From assembly GCA_030831445.1 (NCBI GenBank), contig JAURLB010000165.1, forward strand, positions 1 to 9,178: a DNA stretch of 9,178 nt, read 5' to 3'. Position 1 is the first letter of the stretch, and every line of letters starts with the position of its first letter. A model generated the notes under the pieces. The model saw only the letters and a list, made by a program, of their open reading frames with translations, was not told where the DNA came from and made no database searches. The position numbers were made by a program, and so were the translations under genes. The stretch comes from Candidatus Nanopelagicales bacterium. Its GTDB lineage: Bacteria; Actinomycetota; Actinomycetes; S36-B12; UBA5976. Positions 7,579-9,178 of the stretch are shown here, piece by piece.

Positions 7579-7590
7579 AGTAAACGTCAG

Positions 7591-8772
7591 ATGCGAATCT
7601 ATTTAGATAATGCTGCTACAACAGCAGTTCTGCCAGAAGTAATTGAGGTAGTAACGCGCGAATTGTTGCAAACTGGCAACCCCTCGAGTTTGCATACTGA
7701 TGGCAGAGAAGCGCGCAAGGATGTTGAAGTTGCTCGCGAACAGATTGCTGAATCCCTCGGTTGTCGCGCCGGCGAAGTGATTTTCACGGCAGGTGGCACG
7801 GAAGCGAACAATTTAGCCATCAAAGGAATGTTCTGGTTTGCTCGCGAACAGAACCCAGAAAAACGGATTGTGATTGTCAGTGCAATTGAACATCATGCGG
7901 TGCTTGATCCTGCATTGTGGTTAGAAACTTCTGCTCAAGCCACAGTGCTTTTCGCACCCGTTGATGAACTTGGAAAGGTCGATGTTCAGAAACTTGAATC
8001 CATAATTCTGAAACACAAAGACAATATTGCACTCGTGAGTGTGATGTGGGCGAACAATGAAGTTGGCACCATTCAACCCATCGAAGAGATTGCACACTTA
8101 GTACATGCACACGGAATTCTCTTTCACACAGATGCAGTTCAAGCCATTGGATCCCTGTCCGTCAGGTTTGATGCGTTGCCGATTGACGCAATGACGATTA
8201 GTGGACACAAGCTTGGCGGACCAATGGGAGTTGGCGCACTGTTGTTAAAGCGCGAATTGAAAGCAATACCTCTGCTTCATGGTGGAGGACAAGAGCGAGA
8301 AATACGTTCAGGAACACTTGCTACACATCTTATTGCGGGTTTTGGTAAGGCAATTGAAATAGCCGTGTCGAAACAAACGGAGTATGCGCAAAAAGTTTCT
8401 TTACTTCGGGATGCTTTTATTCACGGTGTTGAACAACATGTTGAAGGGGCTCGTTTAATGGGTGACCCAGTCAATAGGCTTCCTGGCAATGCACATTTTT
8501 GTTTTGATGGCGCTGAAGGTGACGCGTTATTGATGCTGTTGGACGCTGCTGGCGTCTCGTGTTCGACAGGATCTGCTTGCACTGCAGGTATCGCTCAACC
8601 TTCACATGTGTTACTCGCGATGGGACTAAGTGAACGTGAAGCAATTGGTGCGTTGAGATTTTCGCTAGGGCGACACTCCACTTTGGAGGAGATTCAAACT
8701 GTTGTTGATTTGTTACCTGAGATAGTTGCAAGAGCTAGGCGGGCAGGAAAAACTACAGTCAGGACTTCTTGA
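7591..8772 (+). CDS. iscS: Cysteine desulfurase, IscS/NifS family
   Basis: This PLP enzyme converts cysteine to alanine and holds the sulfur as a persulfide on its own cysteine, for transfer to tRNA thiolation or Fe-S assembly. The 393 residues match the family length. Seen in order: YLDNAATT at 4-11; NPSSLHTDGREAR at 30-42; TAGGTEANNLAIKG at 66-79; His101 in EHHAVL, which stacks on PLP; WANNEVGTIQP at 153-163; the PLP-binding Asp181 in HTDAVQ; the Schiff-base lysine Lys207 in SGHKLGGPMGVG; GGGQEREIRSGT at 231-242; and the persulfide cysteine Cys330 in CSTGSACTAG. The loop after Cys330 has the length of the E. coli IscS loop (group I). CSTGSACTAGIAQPSHVL closely resembles the M. tuberculosis Rv3025c sequence as I recall it. 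mnmA starts 12 bases downstream, so the main partner here is probably MnmA. Whether it also serves Fe-S assembly cannot be told: no iscU or suf gene is present. Confidence 0.95.
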   Translation: MRIYLDNAATTAVLPEVIEVVTRELLQTGNPSSLHTDGREARKDVEVAREQIAESLGCRAGEVIFTAGGTEANNLAIKGMFWFAREQNPEKRIVIVSAIEHHAVLDPALWLETSAQATVLFAPVDELGKVDVQKLESIILKHKDNIALVSVMWANNEVGTIQPIEEIAHLVHAHGILFHTDAVQAIGSLSVRFDALPIDAMTISGHKLGGPMGVGALLLKRELKAIPLLHGGGQEREIRSGTLATHLIAGFGKAIEIAVSKQTEYAQKVSLLRDAFIHGVEQHVEGARLMGDPVNRLPGNAHFCFDGAEGDALLMLLDAAGVSCSTGSACTAGIAQPSHVLLAMGLSEREAIGALRFSLGRHSTLEEIQTVVDLLPEIVARARRAGKTTVRTS

Positions 8773-8784
8773 GAGAATAGGCGC

Positions 8785-9178
8785 ATGAAAATTCTTGCAG
8801 CCCTCTCGGGGGGAGTTGACTCCGCTGTGGCAGCAGCACGTGCAGTACGGGCGGGGCACGAGGTTACGGGGGTACATCTTGCCCTGTCTGCCAACCCGCA
8901 GTCGTATCGCTCGGGTGCACGGGGATGTTGCTCACTAGAAGATTCACGTGACGCGCGGCGTGCAGCGGATGTCTTAGGAATTCCTTTTTATGTATGGGAT
9001 ATGGCAGAGGAATTTCATCAAGGAGTCGTAGAAGATTTTCTCTCAGAATATTCAGAAGGTAGAACCCCAAACCCGTGTCTTCGTTGCAATGAGAAAATTA
9101 AATTCTCTGCCTTACTTGACCGCGCACTTGCTCTTGGCTTTGATGCTGTGTGCACTGGACATTATGCCCAACTTGAAA
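8785..9178 (+). CDS. mnmA: tRNA-specific 2-thiouridylase MnmA, N-terminal part (cut by right window edge)
   Basis: MnmA adenylates wobble uridine 34 of Lys, Glu and Gln tRNAs and replaces the oxygen at C2 with sulfur. 131 complete codons are present, of a protein usually about 360 residues. The PP-loop ATP site [10 protein letters not shown] is at 8-17. The actinobacterial-type [20 protein letters not shown] is at 44-63. [14 protein letters not shown] at 94-107 holds the first catalytic cysteine, most likely Cys101 (the residue before Asn, equivalent to E. coli Cys102); Cys98 is an additional cysteine also found in relatives. GHYAQLE closes the visible part. The second catalytic cysteine lies outside the window. 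The start is ATG 8785, 12 bases after the iscS stop, with only a weak ribosome site (an AGG in the gap). The two genes almost certainly share one transcript, and the product of iscS supplies the sulfur. Also called trmU. Confidence 0.95.
   Translation, partial: MKILAALSGGVDSAVAAARAVRAGHEVTGVHLALSANPQSYRSGARGCCSLEDSRDARRAADVLGIPFYVWDMAEEFHQGVVEDFLSEYSEGRTPNPCLRCNEKIKFSALLDRALALGFDAVCTGHYAQLE

Noticed and set aside
8864..9070. 68-residue open frame on the minus strand opposite mnmA
   Set aside because: Overlaps the PP-loop thiouridylase domain, which explains the sequence fully.
1..9178. CRISPR array, tRNA or rRNA, insertion sequence, phage or toxin-antitoxin elements
   Set aside because: No regularly spaced repeats, cloverleaf-like segments, transposase motifs or terminal inverted repeats were seen. 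Nearly every base is accounted for by six housekeeping genes.

Overview
The window looks like ordinary chromosomal DNA from an actinomycete-type bacterium (Actinomycetota) with unusually modest GC content, in the mid-40s percent by eye. Three things point there. The glgB-glgE/glgP block has the order and orientation I recall for Mycobacterium tuberculosis Rv1326c-Rv1327c-Rv1328. GlgE is typical of that phylum. The cysteine desulfurase and MnmA carry actinobacterial motifs and sit side by side, as Rv3025c-Rv3024c do. A low-GC aquatic lineage, such as the freshwater Nanopelagicales (acI) group, would fit base composition, short intergenic spaces and apparent leaderless starts. That placement is inference only.

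Layout from left to right. On the minus strand, 1-2753 holds the N-terminal part of glgB (cut by the left edge) and complete glgE. These two are co-transcribed, with a 4-nt ATGA stop/start overlap. A very short divergent gap of about 60 bp leads to glgP on the plus strand (2814-5366). glgX lies on the minus strand (5352-7487) and converges on glgP; their 3' ends overlap by 15 bp. A 100-103-bp divergent spacer (about 7488-7590) separates glgX from a plus-strand pair, iscS (7591-8772) and mnmA (8785 to the right edge, partial).

Function. GlgE extends alpha-1,4-glucan with maltosyl units from maltose-1-phosphate, and GlgB adds alpha-1,6 branches; together they build glycogen-like glucan. GlgP releases glucose-1-phosphate from the outer chains, and GlgX removes the short limit branches that GlgP leaves. 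Synthesis and breakdown of one storage polymer are thus side by side on opposing transcripts. The makers of maltose-1-phosphate (TreS plus maltokinase, or GlgM) are not in the window. The iscS-mnmA pair is a separate unit: IscS takes sulfur from cysteine and MnmA uses it to make 2-thiouridine at tRNA wobble position 34.

The window is almost wholly coding. I found no tRNA, rRNA, CRISPR, insertion sequence, prophage or recognisable novel system. No gene-free stretch exceeds about 105 bp. The points worth a second look concern gene boundaries and regulation: compact divergent promoters, likely leaderless starts, and overlapping 3' ends.
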